Shown: piece after piece, positions 9,401-22,600 of the stretch
Position numbering within the stretch: position 1 is the first letter of the stretch
Layout: every line of letters starts with the position of its first letter
Origin: Sipunculus nudus
Lineage: Eukaryota > Annelida > Sipuncula > Golfingiida > Sipunculidae
Reading direction: 5' to 3'
NCBI GenBank assembly: GCA_026874595.1
Contig: CM049321.1
Location: forward strand, 1,918,479 to 1,982,478
DNA: 64,000 bases
The notes under the pieces: generated by a model
The model's input: only the letters and a program-made list of their open reading frames with translations
Database searches by the model: none
Told to the model about the DNA's origin: nothing
Position numbers and translations under genes: made by a program

Positions 9401-11430
9401 AGTATGTGATTGTGGCTGAACTATTATTATATGCAAAACTTTCTTGAGTTTGTATAGGGATCCTGTTTTTATGGTTATGGTAAGGGTTATATAAACCCTT
9501 GTGTACTAAACATATCAAACAAACTGAAAAAAATTGATGTATTTTATCTTCCCGGAAAATCTAACAATTTTTTCAGGTTATGGTGAAGGCTTAAGGTTAG
9601 GGTTATATAATCCAGGGTATACCAAATAGGGGAAACAGCATGTCGCTTTTTGTTATGTCTCAAGAGAAAAGCTTTACAACAAAAGGCATCAACTATGACA
9701 GTTCATTATAGGCTAAGGGGGGTGGGGGATATATCTACCTAACTTTTTAACAGGAGGTATTGGGCCACCAAGTACCTTTTGTCTTCTTACTCTTTCGGGT
9801 ACGAGAAAATTGCTCAATTCCCCCCTCAGATCTTTCCACCATAATATTTCAGTTAGGAATTTCATATAATGAAAATTTAGTGTTATATCCGTACACCTTG
9901 TAACCAACCCCCTCCCACTAACCCCACATTCTCTATACACATGTCCAATGAGGAATTTAAGGGTCACTGATGCAACATTTTGGGTCTCATCGTGTTAAGC
10001 CCGCTCCATATGCATACAAATAAATCGGCCATATTCTTAAACCAGTGAGGGGAAACATGCCTTAAGGATTTAATATGTAGGTCTTGCTGTATTGTCTATC
10101 TATATCTTTCGCGTGCGAACTCGATACTATCGTTTGGGAACAATATATTATCGCGATAGAACGAGATACTATCGCGTTGGAACGAGATAATAAATATAAT
10201 TGTCTGTGTTTTCTGTACGAGCCACCGTACAATGTTTATTAAGCATGACTGGTATACGGAGATAGCAGAGATAGCTGTAACTTTTACGGCTTGGAAAATT
10301 TATTTTCAATCGTGCTTTAACCTCTTTAGCAAAACAAATCTGTTTTTATTATATTGTCGCCTGATTATACGATTTTTTTTATTATAGAAAATATTTAGTG
10401 AAAAAAGTAGAAAATATCGATTTATTAAAAAAAAGTACTTGAGATTACTTCCTCTTTTGCGCTAAAGATGATTTATTTGATCAAGGATCGGAAGGTGCTA
10501 ATTAACCATTCAGTTCCTTATGCCGAGAATGTGCTGTCATCAAGTGGGTTTTTTCTAGTTAATTACATATGCTTAGATATATCACCATACAAACAAAATG
10601 GTTGAAAATAGGTTAAATAGTAATAAAATGATTTATAGTTCAAAGCTCGCTTTATGGTCGCCAGATGGCGCTCCAGACGATAGAAGGCCGCACCAGCCTT
10701 CCGCCAAAGGTAGTTCCTACTCAAAACGGTGGGAGACCGGGACTACTTGTCTGTACTTGCGCATACTTACAACATATTACTAACTCTGTGAAATCTTTAC
10801 CATAGAAACACCCATTTTTATGTAAATTTTCTTGAAACAATTTCCTTGAAACAATTCTTACATTTCCCTCTTCAGTGCATTTATACGACATGTGCGTATG
10901 TAGAAACGCCGGCGCATTGTGGGCCGTAGATTGTAATGCCCACAAACCCTAAACAGTAGAGTCGTACTCTTGTGAGTCCGATTCTGCGCAGTGTGATGGT
11001 CGCACGTGCCAGGGCGGTTAGATCCCGTTTGATCTGGACTTATCGTATCGCGAGGTCATTTGGTGCACGATAAGATGATGTTATTGTCTGGAATGATAAA
11101 CAACACCTGGTATTATCTCATGTGTAATTGCGCGCCATCTAGTATCAAAATAAACAACTAATAGTAATATTTTTCACAACCCCCAACCCCCCCCCCCCCC
11201 CCATGTTGAGCATTAGGCCCACGCTTGTAAGTAACACTTAAAGCACCGTTTGTCCGTTTACAGTACAAAGTATAAGAAACATCGGAGCGTTGTGTATATA
11301 CAAAATTATCCGCTACAAAAGTAAACCATGCAGTGCATTACGTTTCAAGAGAGAATACACGACATGTATATAGCGAACGTTCACATAATTATCAGATGGC
11401 ATATATCATCCGCAGTCATATTAAATTCAC
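9401..11430. other. Gene-free stretch
   Basis: No gene is recognised. Minor features are two imperfect copies of a GGTTATGGT...TTATATAA segment (about 9470-9640), a short CGAGATA/TATCGCG-rich repeat near 10110-10190, and a C run near 11188. The scattered short frames have no family signature. Confidence 0.6.
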
Positions 11431-12300
11431 ATCCTTATACCGGATCAACATTATACACAACTTTATTCCACACCCCCTCACCCCCGCAGTCTTTTTTCAA
11501 CATTATATCACATAATCAATGTTTTCGCATGAACAATTTACATTGCAGGGTTCTTCTTTCATTCCTAAATAAAGATTATAGTACATAATCTCTCCTATGA
11601 ATTACAAGATCAAGAATATATAACCTAATTCCTCCCTTATTCCGTATCAACATTAGACACATGAAAGCCTCCTTATCTCGTAATATCATTTATTCCCTCC
11701 GTAATCCCCTTTCAAAATTATATAACGGAATCCCCCTCTTATCCCTTATCCACTTTTTTACCAAACCTCCCTGAGTCAACATTAAATTAGTGAATCCCTC
11801 ACTTTTCCAGTCTCAACATTATATTACATAATACCTCCCTAAACCAGTATCAACAAAAAATTGCCAAATCCCTCCCCAGTTCTGTATCGACATTGCCTCA
11901 CATAATCCCTAGCTTATAACTCTGTATCAACATTATATAACATAATCCCTACCTTAAAACTCTGTATCAATATTGTATCACATAATAATATCAATAAAAT
12001 ATATTAATAAATATAAGATATTATTCCCGGTATTTAATTAACTAAGAATCTTTACTTCAACCCAGTATACTATATACTTGATCACTGAATGTCTCCATAA
12101 ATATCACCATTCAAAACACAGAAAATCCCTTATCCCGTATAAATATTTGCCTATAAAGGGTCCCTTCTTCTTTTAATCGTATCGAGATTAGATGGTAGTT
12201 CCCCTCCCCCCCCCTGTCCGTTATCAAATCTGGATGACAGAATCCCTCTCTTAACCCGTATCATCATTTGGCAAAAAAAATTGCCTTCATCATTGTCACC
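11430..12300. repeat. Degenerate 45-50-bp minisatellite
   Basis: Repeated but strongly diverged units joining a CATAATCCCTCCCTTA-like part to a CCGTATCAACATTATATCA-like part, spaced roughly 45-50 bp. Best seen at 11770-11970. The divergence suggests an old array. Confidence 0.65.
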
Positions 12301-13480
12301 AGAAAACCTATGGTGCATCCCAGCAGACAGACCAAAGGACAATTGATACACTGATCTGTGCGAGTGGCACCGAATATTGTCGTGTGCGGTGTCATATTCG
12401 TACAGAATATAACCAGGGCGATAGGCCTACTACTGTGACAGACACCGTCTGTGATGCTACAGTGAGAGCTGTTGCCTGACTATCGGTGAATAAGAGAAGC
12501 GGGTACCTCAAAGGTTGAGACTGTGTCAAGCCAGTGATTTATTTGACGGCAAAAAAGCGCCTTTTTGTCGTGTGTTAACACCAGGACCCGAGGAGTACAT
12601 TTCTAGGTCATGTGAGCGACGATCATGTGACATGCGGCCTTGGTGCAAGGAAACATTCTGTGTACTGTGCTTACAGCGAGTTTAAGGATGAGTCAGGACT
12701 GTGCATTTGTGTGATTTTTTTAAAATAAAGACTCGATGGACTTTTGTACCATCAGTGTGGAACGCCTCTCAAAAAATCTAAGTTCATTTTTATAAAACTT
12801 TGATTGTTTATGTTACACACCACTTTCCCATCTTTTTGAGTGTATGTGTGAGCTTAAGCCAGCTTAATCCACCGTTTTAAATTATCGGGAATGTCCATTC
12901 CTTTGGGGGTGTGACATTCATATTTTTAATCTGTGGATTATCCTTATGTCTATAGTCCTTAAAACAAATCATCCTCTACCCTTTCTAGTGTCAATCCTTG
13001 CTTGATGAATTTCAAATGGTTGTTTTGTGTCATCATTAAATTAAGTATTTGCACATCTTATCTAGCATGGTAACCAAAGCTCACAGTAGCTTACGAGATA
13101 TTTTATTTTTATTTCCATCCGGTTACCGCCTATATAGACTCCCCGCTATCTTGGTTATTATTTAAAGTACATCATACTTTAGTTCTTTGTTTAAGATAAC
13201 CTATCGTAGCGGGCTATCTTGACCTAGGATTATCTTGGTGTTTGTTAATTCTTGTCATGTATGACATCCCATCATGCATCACGGGGTGAGTGCACTTAAC
13301 ATTTTTTTGTATTTTATTTTTGAGAGATGTGAAGAAGCTCTCCCGTTACGTCGCACTGAGTCACTGGAGCACTGCAGAGATAAATGAAAGGACGCCTTAT
13401 TTCTTATATCTTGTTTAGAAATAATGTAGAAACTTACATGATATGACATGCTGTGACATGATAGGCTATTATATTATATA
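12301..13480. other. Gene-free stretch
   Basis: Mixed-composition sequence without a supportable gene, RNA or transposon signature. Confidence 0.5.
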
Positions 13481-13489
13481 ATACAATGC

Positions 13490-13880
13490 ACTGCAAAATA
13501 AAAAAAAAAGTTTTTGTACTAATATTAATACTAATACTAATAGTTATACTCATGAAAAGATTTATATTAATAATTATAATAAAAATAATGATAATAATAA
13601 AAATGAAAACAATATACAAAACATAATTTAGCTATTTTATACAAACACGATTTCTACTACTACTACTATCACTACTACAGCCACTACCACTGCTACTATA
13701 ATTACTACTACTATTAAAATATTGTGCTACTCATGGTACCACGTACTGCAACTACTACTACCAATACCAATAATAATCAAAATAACAATAATCATAATAA
13801 CAATGATGGTAATGATAAAAATTACAACGTTTATTATTATTATAATCATATAATTATAATTATAATTATTATTGGAAAGA
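13490..13880. repeat. AT-rich simple-repeat tract
   Basis: Compound low-complexity DNA: ACT/AAT trinucleotide runs (about 13657-13765), AATAAT/ATAATA runs and a TTATAATTATAA-type palindrome near 13850. Reading frames across it are translation of simple repeats. Confidence 0.8.
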
Positions 13881-16880
13881 TTACATTTATACGTGTACAT
13901 TAGGGAAAATTCTAACATTTTATAATTCATTCTCAAGTTGCATCCCGAAGCGTGCAAGTCATTACTTTTCTTTGGTGACCAGTGACCCCCCGTATACAAT
14001 ACCATATCAATATCAAGCTCACTCTGACGTGCCGCGCACTGTCCTACTTTCACCGGCCAAGCCTTCAAATTTAATTGTTGTCATGTTGCACATGTAAAGC
14101 CCACGCTTTTCGCGCACATATCATAGCAATCTTGACTCGGCGTTCACACTTGCAACCTCATCATGAATGGGAATTTACGACATCTGAAATAAAGAAGATA
14201 ATTTTCACGACATATTTATGACACGCTGAGCAGATCTAAGGTAAGTTTTGTTTTGTCCGGCAGCTTTTTTTTTATCTGTGCAAGAAGTTGGAGTAGATAA
14301 GGTTTCGTCTGCCTTTCAGTTTCTCTCTATATTTGTTTATGTAGCTAGTTAATTATAATGTTAAATGATCTCAATAAAATTATATGAGGGGGTGCTTCTT
14401 GAGGTTTTCATGTACTTGAGGTAGCGTTTATATAAATACCGATGAGGACTCGGGGTTAATATCAATTTTTTGCACCTCTGATTACTTTGTGAGCATCAGA
14501 TTTCAATGAAATTGTATATAAAGAGATGCGTGTTCATGAATTCAGGATAGTTTGGGGATGGTTTTGGAATACATTCGGCCTTGGCAGAAGCAGAAGCAAT
14601 TTAAGTGTGTGTACAGAGCAGTTTCATGCTGTCCAATGATATTCAGGTTATATCGTCCACATGTATGGTTCTTTGTTAACTTTACAGCTTAAAATAACTT
14701 CATGAAATCTTAAATATAAGATAATATTTTATATATAATATTTTAACCCCCTTGCCACGAAGTTGCAAGTAAAGCCTCCGTCAGTCTGTGGTGCCGTCCG
14801 TCTGTCCATCCGTCCGGAATTGGTTGTGGACCGAATTTAAGCCAAACTTTTTAACCAAAACCTTTCATCTTGCATGTAATGGCTCACCCACCAGATGAAG
14901 AACCCTATCGATTTTGAGGTCACAGGGTCAAAGATCAAAGCCACCGAACCCTCTTCTTGGAAAGCTTGTGGACCCATTTTATCCAAACCGTTTGACCAAA
15001 ACCTTTCATCTTAACATCTTGCACATATGGCTCACTCAGGTTCCGATACCATGTACATATTAGGTTTCAGATTAACGAACCATTTTTCAGAGGTGTTTTT
15101 ACATAATCCATCATCCTCAGCTGTTCATTTTATAGTTGATCGGCCATCTTTTCCACGTTCACAATTATTGCACACAAACATCCTCACACACACACACATA
15201 CGGGAATGAACGGAGGCAACCAGGTAAAATCTTTTATTTTGAATGAGAAAGTGAAACATGCATATTTTTGGCCTGACAACGTAATTATTACGCAGAAGAG
15301 CTCGTGAAACTTATGTAACAATTAAACCGGTTTTGCAACAGCTTTTATTTTGTAATGTTTATTAACTTAAATTAATCATATACTGGCTTGAAATTGTATA
15401 CAAGTCTAATACGCGTGGTCTATAAACAAACTGTATAATAAAGTATCGAAAGAGAACGATAGTTCATAGAAGAATGTTTTTAAATATCCTTAACGAACCT
15501 AATTTGGTAAATTGAATTTGTCTACTCCAGTGAAAAAAAAAAAAAATACTACCGTATATCAAGGCTTTATTATCGTAAATTTACAGAAATATACACTATC
15601 GTTAAAAAAAAATTGGAGATTGATGCAACCATTCCAAATATTGTTGAAATATAGTAGTTTATTATAAAAAGAATATCAACACCGTATTGTGCGCATTAGA
15701 ACTACGACCGCCCTGTAGTCAGCCATTTACGTGTAGAGTTCGCTGGTGCGTTGAATGACATCCCTGCTTATATATAAAATCTTAGATCTTCAATATATAC
15801 GGCGTTACGCATGTGTATACGATACGAGGGAGTTCAAGCACAGGACAAATTGAAACTGGGTGTCCTTTAACAGCTACCTCTAAACAAACAAACCGATCAC
15901 ATGGATTGAGTTTGACTTTGATAAATATATCAGAGTGATAACCTCCCGACATATGAAAGCCCTAGACAGTTATCATAACTAACTGATGTGACAGACATGA
16001 CGTAATAAAGATGTTTAACTTTGGAAGGTAGAGTGTCTAGTTCGGGTAATTGAACCTTGATTCATCGGACTGTGGCAAAAAATAAACCAATTTGTCAGAA
16101 GTATACGTATTGTATTTTTCCCATATGATGGCCCGATAGATAATTCAAGGACTCAACCAGAAGTAAGATATCTCCTGTTAAGGTATCAGATTTGTAATCT
16201 TGTTACTAAAGAAAATATGTTTTTGACCCGTGTTCGTTGGTTTGTTTGTCTGTTAACAGAATCACTTAACCGATTGCCACGAAACGTTAATTGGCAAGAC
16301 ATTGGCTAAAGAAATCTCATTTTTTGGCGGTGGGATCCATATAAAAAGGTGGATTCTATAGCATGGTTTTACAATCCATTGGAGGGGCTGTTTTTAATAC
16401 TCGGAAGCTTTATGTCCTTCCACGAGGACCGCACTTTAGGGCTCTATGAGGATGCAGATATTTTCGTCATTTCTGACAATGCCTCATGGCATACAGGTAC
16501 ACTGACACTTAACATAAACCAAAAAAATCGTAAGCTTTTAGTATACTTTCTTATAATACCTAATAAATGTGCGAAAAAAAATTTCGTTTTAACTCAGCAT
16601 ATTGGTATACCCCTCTGCATGTCTGTTGAATTTCTGACCGCATGAATACAGGCATGGCTCGCACAGGTTATTGGACGGCAGTCAACTTGTACGCGATACA
16701 GTAAAATACACGTTATACCATAGAGACGAAGTTTCAGTTTGTTTTGTGAGTGCACATACATGTATTCTTTTGTGTTAATTCATCACTCGTAGCATCATGT
16801 TGAGATAATCGGCTGTTTACCACGCTATCAATGCATCAGGATCGGTGGCCGTTGCAAAATATTCCTCCACATGCCTTGTA
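13881..16880. other. Gene-poor stretch upstream of the satellite
   Basis: No coding exon is recognised. At 14740-15045 there is a diverged repeat with two related halves that share ACCAAAACCTTTCATCTT and GGCTCAC about 130 bp apart. A good splice-donor-like AAGGTAAGT sits near 14239; it could end a non-coding 5' exon of the transporter gene downstream, but nothing else supports this. Confidence 0.45.
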
Positions 16881-16885
16881 TCACG

Positions 16886-17410
16886 ACTCAAGTAGGCTAA
16901 CTAGTCGAATACAAGCCTACTGAGTCGTGTATTTACGGCTCAAGTAGGCTAACTAGTCGAATACAAGCCTACTGAGTCGTGTATTTACGGCTCAAGTAGG
17001 CTAACTAGTCGAATACAAGCCTACTGAGTCGTGTATTTACGGCCCAAGTAGGCTAACTAGTCGAATACAAGCCTACTGAGTCATGTATTTACGGCTCAAG
17101 TAGGCTAACTAGTCGAATACAAGCCTACTGAGTCGTGTATTTACGGTTCAAGTAGGCTAACTAGTCAAATACAAGCCTACTGAGTCGTGTATTTACGGCT
17201 CAAGTAGGCTAACTAGTCAAATACAAGCCTACTGAGTCGTGTATTTACGGCTCAAATAGGCTAACTAGTCGAATACAAGCCTACTGAGTCGTGTATTTAC
17301 GGCTCAAGTAGGCTAACTAGTCGAATACAAGCCTACTGAGTCGTGTATTTACGGCTCAAGTAGGCTAACTAGTCAAATACAAGCCTACTGAGTCGTGTAT
17401 TTACGGCTCA
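16886..17410. repeat. 52-bp hairpin satellite, about 10 copies
   Basis: Ten near-identical head-to-tail 52-bp units. Each unit contains ACGGCTCAAGTAGGCT and, after a 15-nt loop, AGCCTACTGAGTCGT. These pair over about 15 bp with one bulged A and one G-T wobble. The copies differ by only a few substitutions, often CpG to TpG/CpA, for example GTCGAA to GTCAAA. Array homogeneity indicates recent amplification or ongoing homogenisation. Confidence 0.93.
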
Positions 17411-19080
17411 CGTGACAGGGGCTTACAGGTGATCATCCTTACGTCAGCAAGGATTCATGTACCACTCATGCTGGTCCTTGACGTGTGTCACCCCAGTTGC
17501 TTGGACGTAACACCGAGGAACCGCGGAAAGGCGCATTCGTGTGTGAGTGAATCACGACTGTTGGGCACAGTCCCTCTATTAAGCTTGCAGAGCACTCACC
17601 CTAAAAATCTTACCGTTCGGCTGAGATTGGAATTGACGATTTCCCGGCTTTGAGCCCTATACTCTGCCTCTACATCAAGGAAGCAAGAAACAGTTCCTAA
17701 CTCAGAAATTTTTAATTACCCCTGGTCTTGTTCTGTAATTAAATAAATAAAAATTGAAGGAATCTTCAATATTCATGCAAAGACCATCTTAATAAAAATT
17801 TGCAGGAAGTTTTTTTAGATTCAAGGGATCGGGGTGTCTTTTTAAGTGAAATATGAAATGGAATTTTATATATTCTATATAATATAATAAAAAATGTTCC
17901 ATTTGGCGAGGGTATGCGCTCCCCTACTGTCCTTTGGTACCCTGCGTATTTCCGACGAAGTCCTAACACATTCAAGTACGCACTAGTAAATCCTTAATGA
18001 TCCTTCTCTGTTGGGAGGGCCGAGGACCTATTCACATTTGTAAGTACTGTGTGCCCTTCAAATGACTCGAATACCTGTTAGTAAGAGATAATCAATATCT
18101 GTGTGTGGTATGAATTTTTGATTATTGCTGAAAGGGTGTACAAATAGTTCACCATAGCTTTTCATGAGCCGGTTTTGGTGAGTTAAATGTTAATAAAATT
18201 TTACAATAATTATATAATCCAGGAGCATATATGAATTAATCTACAGGTTTCCTGCAATAAATAAATCTTTTTTCTTAAAGGATTTCAGATAAATTTTTTT
18301 CCGGTCCGTGGGACCTTTTTTAGTTTTTGTCATTGGACCCCTCCTTTTCCCCTAAATCCTGGATCCAACCCTGAGTAGGCCTACCCAATGTGCGGTGATA
18401 CATAACACTTCAACTGACACCTATTGTTAGTTGGAAGACAGTAGATGTAAAAGTGATTGAAAATTCTAAATAACGTGTTTTTTATGGACTAAATGATGTG
18501 TTTAAGGTTCGAAGCCAATAAAAGTAAGAAATAATGTGTTTTGTAGAGACTTGTGATATTTTTACTGAGGAATAAGTGTTTTTTAGGGACAATAAATGCT
18601 ACATTTAAAGTGAAAAACAACTAAAAGTAAGGAAACAGAGTTCAATTAAAGAAATATTGATGGAAGAAATGAGTGCCAAGGGATCGAGAGTCGCATGTTT
18701 TTCACATTGACTGAACATGCTGGTGGGTCAGTGACTGGGTCAGACATGCTTAAGTCCGTCACTGAAAGCAGGGGTTATTCATAAACATATGCAATAACCA
18801 CTAATCTGATAATCATGTAAAGTACCCATATTACCACACACATTGATAAAATTTGATAAACCGAACCTTATCCATGTAAATTATAATCTTGTATTGATAT
18901 AGCATTTATTAAAAAAAATAATTTGTTCCGAATACCTGCATACCTAACTGTTAAAAATAATTTAGAAGCACATATATCGAATTCGGACTTATTACAACCA
19001 TAGCAAGGTCATCTCTATTGCTATAAGATGTAATTGGTATTGAGACAATTGACAATTGAGGGTTCTTATTAAACATTAAA
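17411..19080. other. Gene-free stretch before the transporter gene
   Basis: No supported gene, RNA or intact transposon. Confidence 0.5.
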
Positions 19081-19084
19081 CTAT

Positions 19085-19360
19085 AACATTATTATTTGAA
19101 ATTATATTTAGTTGTAACATTTGTAATTTTTACATGTTATATTTATAATTGCATTTATTGTATTATTTGTAATTGTATTGTATTATTTGTAATTGTATTT
19201 AGTGTTTTTAGTTGAAATATTTGTAATTTTATCGTAATATCTGTGATTGCATTTTATTGTATTATTCGTAATTTTAATGTAATATCTATAATTGCATTTT
19301 ATTGTATTATATGTAATTTTACTGTAATATTTGTTATTGTATCATATTGTATAATTCTAT
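19085..19360. repeat. AT-rich tandem repeat, period about 45 bp
   Basis: Repeated TGTAATATCTRTAATTGC and ATTTTATTGTATTAT segments; TAATATCT-type marks recur 45 bp apart at 19231, 19276 and 19321. It lies directly 5' of the first coding exon of the transporter gene. Confidence 0.7.
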
Positions 19361-19474
19361 ATTATATCAACATTTGAAATTTGTGTTTAGCAGACCGGTC
19401 ATTCGACAGAATCGAGAAGAGGCCGCTATTTTTAAGTGGATTGGTGACGAAACAGACCCAGCAAGGACCCCGTC

Positions 19475-19688
19475 ATGTCCGGACAGCTACAGTTCACCCC
19501 GGCAGACTACGGCCTGTTTGCCACCACCCTGGCGATCTCCGCAGGTATCGGAATCTTCTACGCTGTCAGGACGCGCATGCGCCAAAGAGAGACAACAGAC
19601 GAGTTCCTGATGGCTGGACGGAGCATGCGCGCTGTTCCGGTCGCTCTCTCCGTTCTCGCAAGTTTCTTTTCCGCCTCCACACTGCTAG
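19475..19688 (+). CDS. Transporter exon 1 (residues 1-71)
   Basis: Start codon, N-terminal [16 protein letters not shown] helix, then the basic loop with [11 protein letters not shown] and the conserved [14 protein letters not shown]. Donor CTAG|GTAAGG; ends in phase 1. Confidence 0.92.
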
Positions 19689-22600
19689 GTAAGGATATCA
19701 TTACACTCTTTTTTGTAACACCGAGTTGGAGGTAAGGATTTATTTATCTCGAAATAGCATTCTTAAAAATAATCTCATTCCCGTATAATCGGAACGAACA
19801 AGTGGCCGTTACCTTCCAAGTCCCTGCTGACCTCGGTGACGGCCCGATCTAACGCAAGTGTCCTCACAATGTAGTCGAGTGGTTCCCCGGTTTCCTTTAT
19901 CACTACAGACTACCGAGAGCCACCATCAGAGCCAATGAGAGCGCCTAGATTATATAAAATAAGTATTTGTACAATCCATGTGAAAAACATTCGTTTATTG
20001 TCAGAGGTAATTACTGTGCCTGGCTTAATTATTTATCATTTTCATTATTTGTTGAATAAAATTAGTTTTCTTTCAGTCTGTGAAACAGAGGCTAGTAGAA
20101 GATTCTAAATGAGTTAGAATTTCGTCATATTTGACTGTAGTCAATACTGGAGATAAAGTCATTATTAATGATCACTGGATTTGATTTGCTTGTCTATCGA
20201 GAGTGCAGGCTCGAATACTGCTCGCATCGCAGCTGTCACACTTCTATAATGGAGGCCTATATTACGAAGAAAATGTCACTGCAAGGGTTACATGTTCTCT
20301 CGATTGCCCACGTAATATAATATAATATATAATCAACTGGCATACCTTTGTACCTCTAGACCCCACCAAGACTCCCCAAAATTATATATGTATTTATAAG
20401 AACATTCTGCAGGATAGCCCACAACTGAAGAACACTTCTGTTGTAAGCAGGACCCTGTTCCAGGTATAAAATAAAAAAATGATGATCAACATGATAATAT
20501 TAAAAATACAAGTTACAATACATATGTAAATGATACACTAAGACTCTTTAGGTAATACAAATTAATAAATTATACTTTAAAATCATTAGACTATCATGTA
20601 GATTTCGGTACTAACAGGGATAAGATAGCAACAAGCAACGACTTTGCTAGATAAAATAACTGTGTTCAGTACAAGAAGCTAAGTTACCGCTGGTGACTGG
20701 TGAAGTATAAACGCGATATGTTTTTACACACTGCAATTTTGGGGCTTAATTGATGTTGAGGGGAAATTCCAAAGGGCACAGTCCGCAAAGAATGAAGCAG
20801 CCTTAAAAGATTCCATGCCTGCTTTCGGAAAGATATATAGAGGAAACCTGGACAAACAAGGTTGTGAATCACTGGTTGAAAAGTTATAAAAAATCTAGTT
20901 TTTAAAGTTGCGCTGCACTCACTATGTGCCACTGATTACGCACAATGCAAGTTTATTTCCACTTGTGACCAGGAGCAAGTAAACGGCGTATAAACGAAAT
21001 ATACTGTATTGCGTGTTTATTTATAGCCTGTCTTACCTGCAGGCACGCCAGCTGAGATCTACCTTCGCGGCACACAGTACTGGATGGCGGTGTGGGGCGC
21101 CGTCATAGCGCCGTTAACGGGCGCCTTTGTCTTCGGTCCTTTCTTTCATCAGCTGAAGGTAGTCAGCGTATATGAAGTAAGTATTACTGAAAGTCTCTTC
21201 ATGCTCCTACATGACATTTTTTTTATATTGATATATTTGTAATAAGGATTCATTGTGCGGTCAGACAAATGCTTCGCATCTGGGAAAATAGAATTTGCTA
21301 AAGTCATTCGATAAGTAATCAAATACAAGGTATAATATGTAACGATGTGTTTAGAAAAAAAAGTTGTAGGCAGTCTGAGAAAACAGTGATTCTGGTAAAA
21401 ATAAATTACCAAACGGTTCACAAATAGTGTTATTTGCTGTTATAAATATTTACTGACTAGTATTTGCTTTCATTTTCAGTATCTTGAGCGCCGGTTCCGG
21501 TCACGTGTTGTCAGGTTATTAGGTGCTATTATATTCATAATTCGAACGGTAGGTTGCGCTTTATCAGTGCATTAAACGTAAACCATTAAAACGTCGAAAT
21601 GACAGAATGTTAACTAAGAGCATTGAGAGAAAAATAAGGAATGCATTTATTATCAAAATGTGTAGGCCTATATGTATAATTGCAGCATTAACGTTCACAA
21701 TATGATAATAGGTATCATTCGTGTCTTTTAGTCCCTAGGAATGGGGATAGTGTTATACGGACCGGCAGTAGCGCTGAATGCAGGTATGTTTAAAGTATAC
21801 GTTCTTCTCTGTTTTTGTCTGGTCCCGCCAGAGGCGGATCCAAGATATTGGAAAGGGCTGTTGGTCCGGAAAAAGAGGAGTCAAGGCTGCAAAAATTGGG
21901 TTTTAAACCCTTAAAGAAATGTTGTGGAGATTGAACCCCCCCCCTTCATATGGATCCGGTACAGCCGTCTCAGCTTAGTTACCCTTGAAATAAAATTCCT
22001 GGAAAACTGAATAAATGTCTTTACAAAAAGGTTGCGTTAGCTGTCCAAATATGCGATTGATACTGGTAACCGACGGTTGATACGTTTAACTTTACTCTAT
22101 ACAGTAACGTTTTTATTATGCGAATAGCATGATGCTTTTGAAAATTGTTCGGATAATCAATGTTACGGATATATGATCATCTATTTTAGCATCAAAACCG
22201 TTAATTCTCGCATGAAGACATGTTATCAATCGATGTTCTGATATACGGTTGTCACTTTTGTCTCCTCTCGATAGCGCCAATTTTAACTCCCAGGGTGGAG
22301 GGGGGTGTGGGGTGGTGGTGATACACACACACACATATATATTCCAATATATAACAATTTATTATAAGGTTTTAGAAATTGAGACTTTTTATGTTTCTAG
22401 TATAAGCTAATTCTAAACCCTGTTTACATAAAATATATCATGGTAAACTCATAAATAGAATCAAAGTCTATAATCAGAACAAATACTACTGTATCTTATA
22501 GGTTTGGGTGCAATCGCGAAAATGAAACCTTCGTATGTTTAAAGTATACGTTCTTCTCTGTTTTTGTCCTGGTCCCGCCAGAGGCGGATCCAAGATATTG

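Noticed and set aside
14095-14239. Non-coding first exon of the transporter ending at AAGGTAAGT
   Set aside because: A single good donor sequence is not enough; no promoter, transcript or matching acceptor evidence is available.
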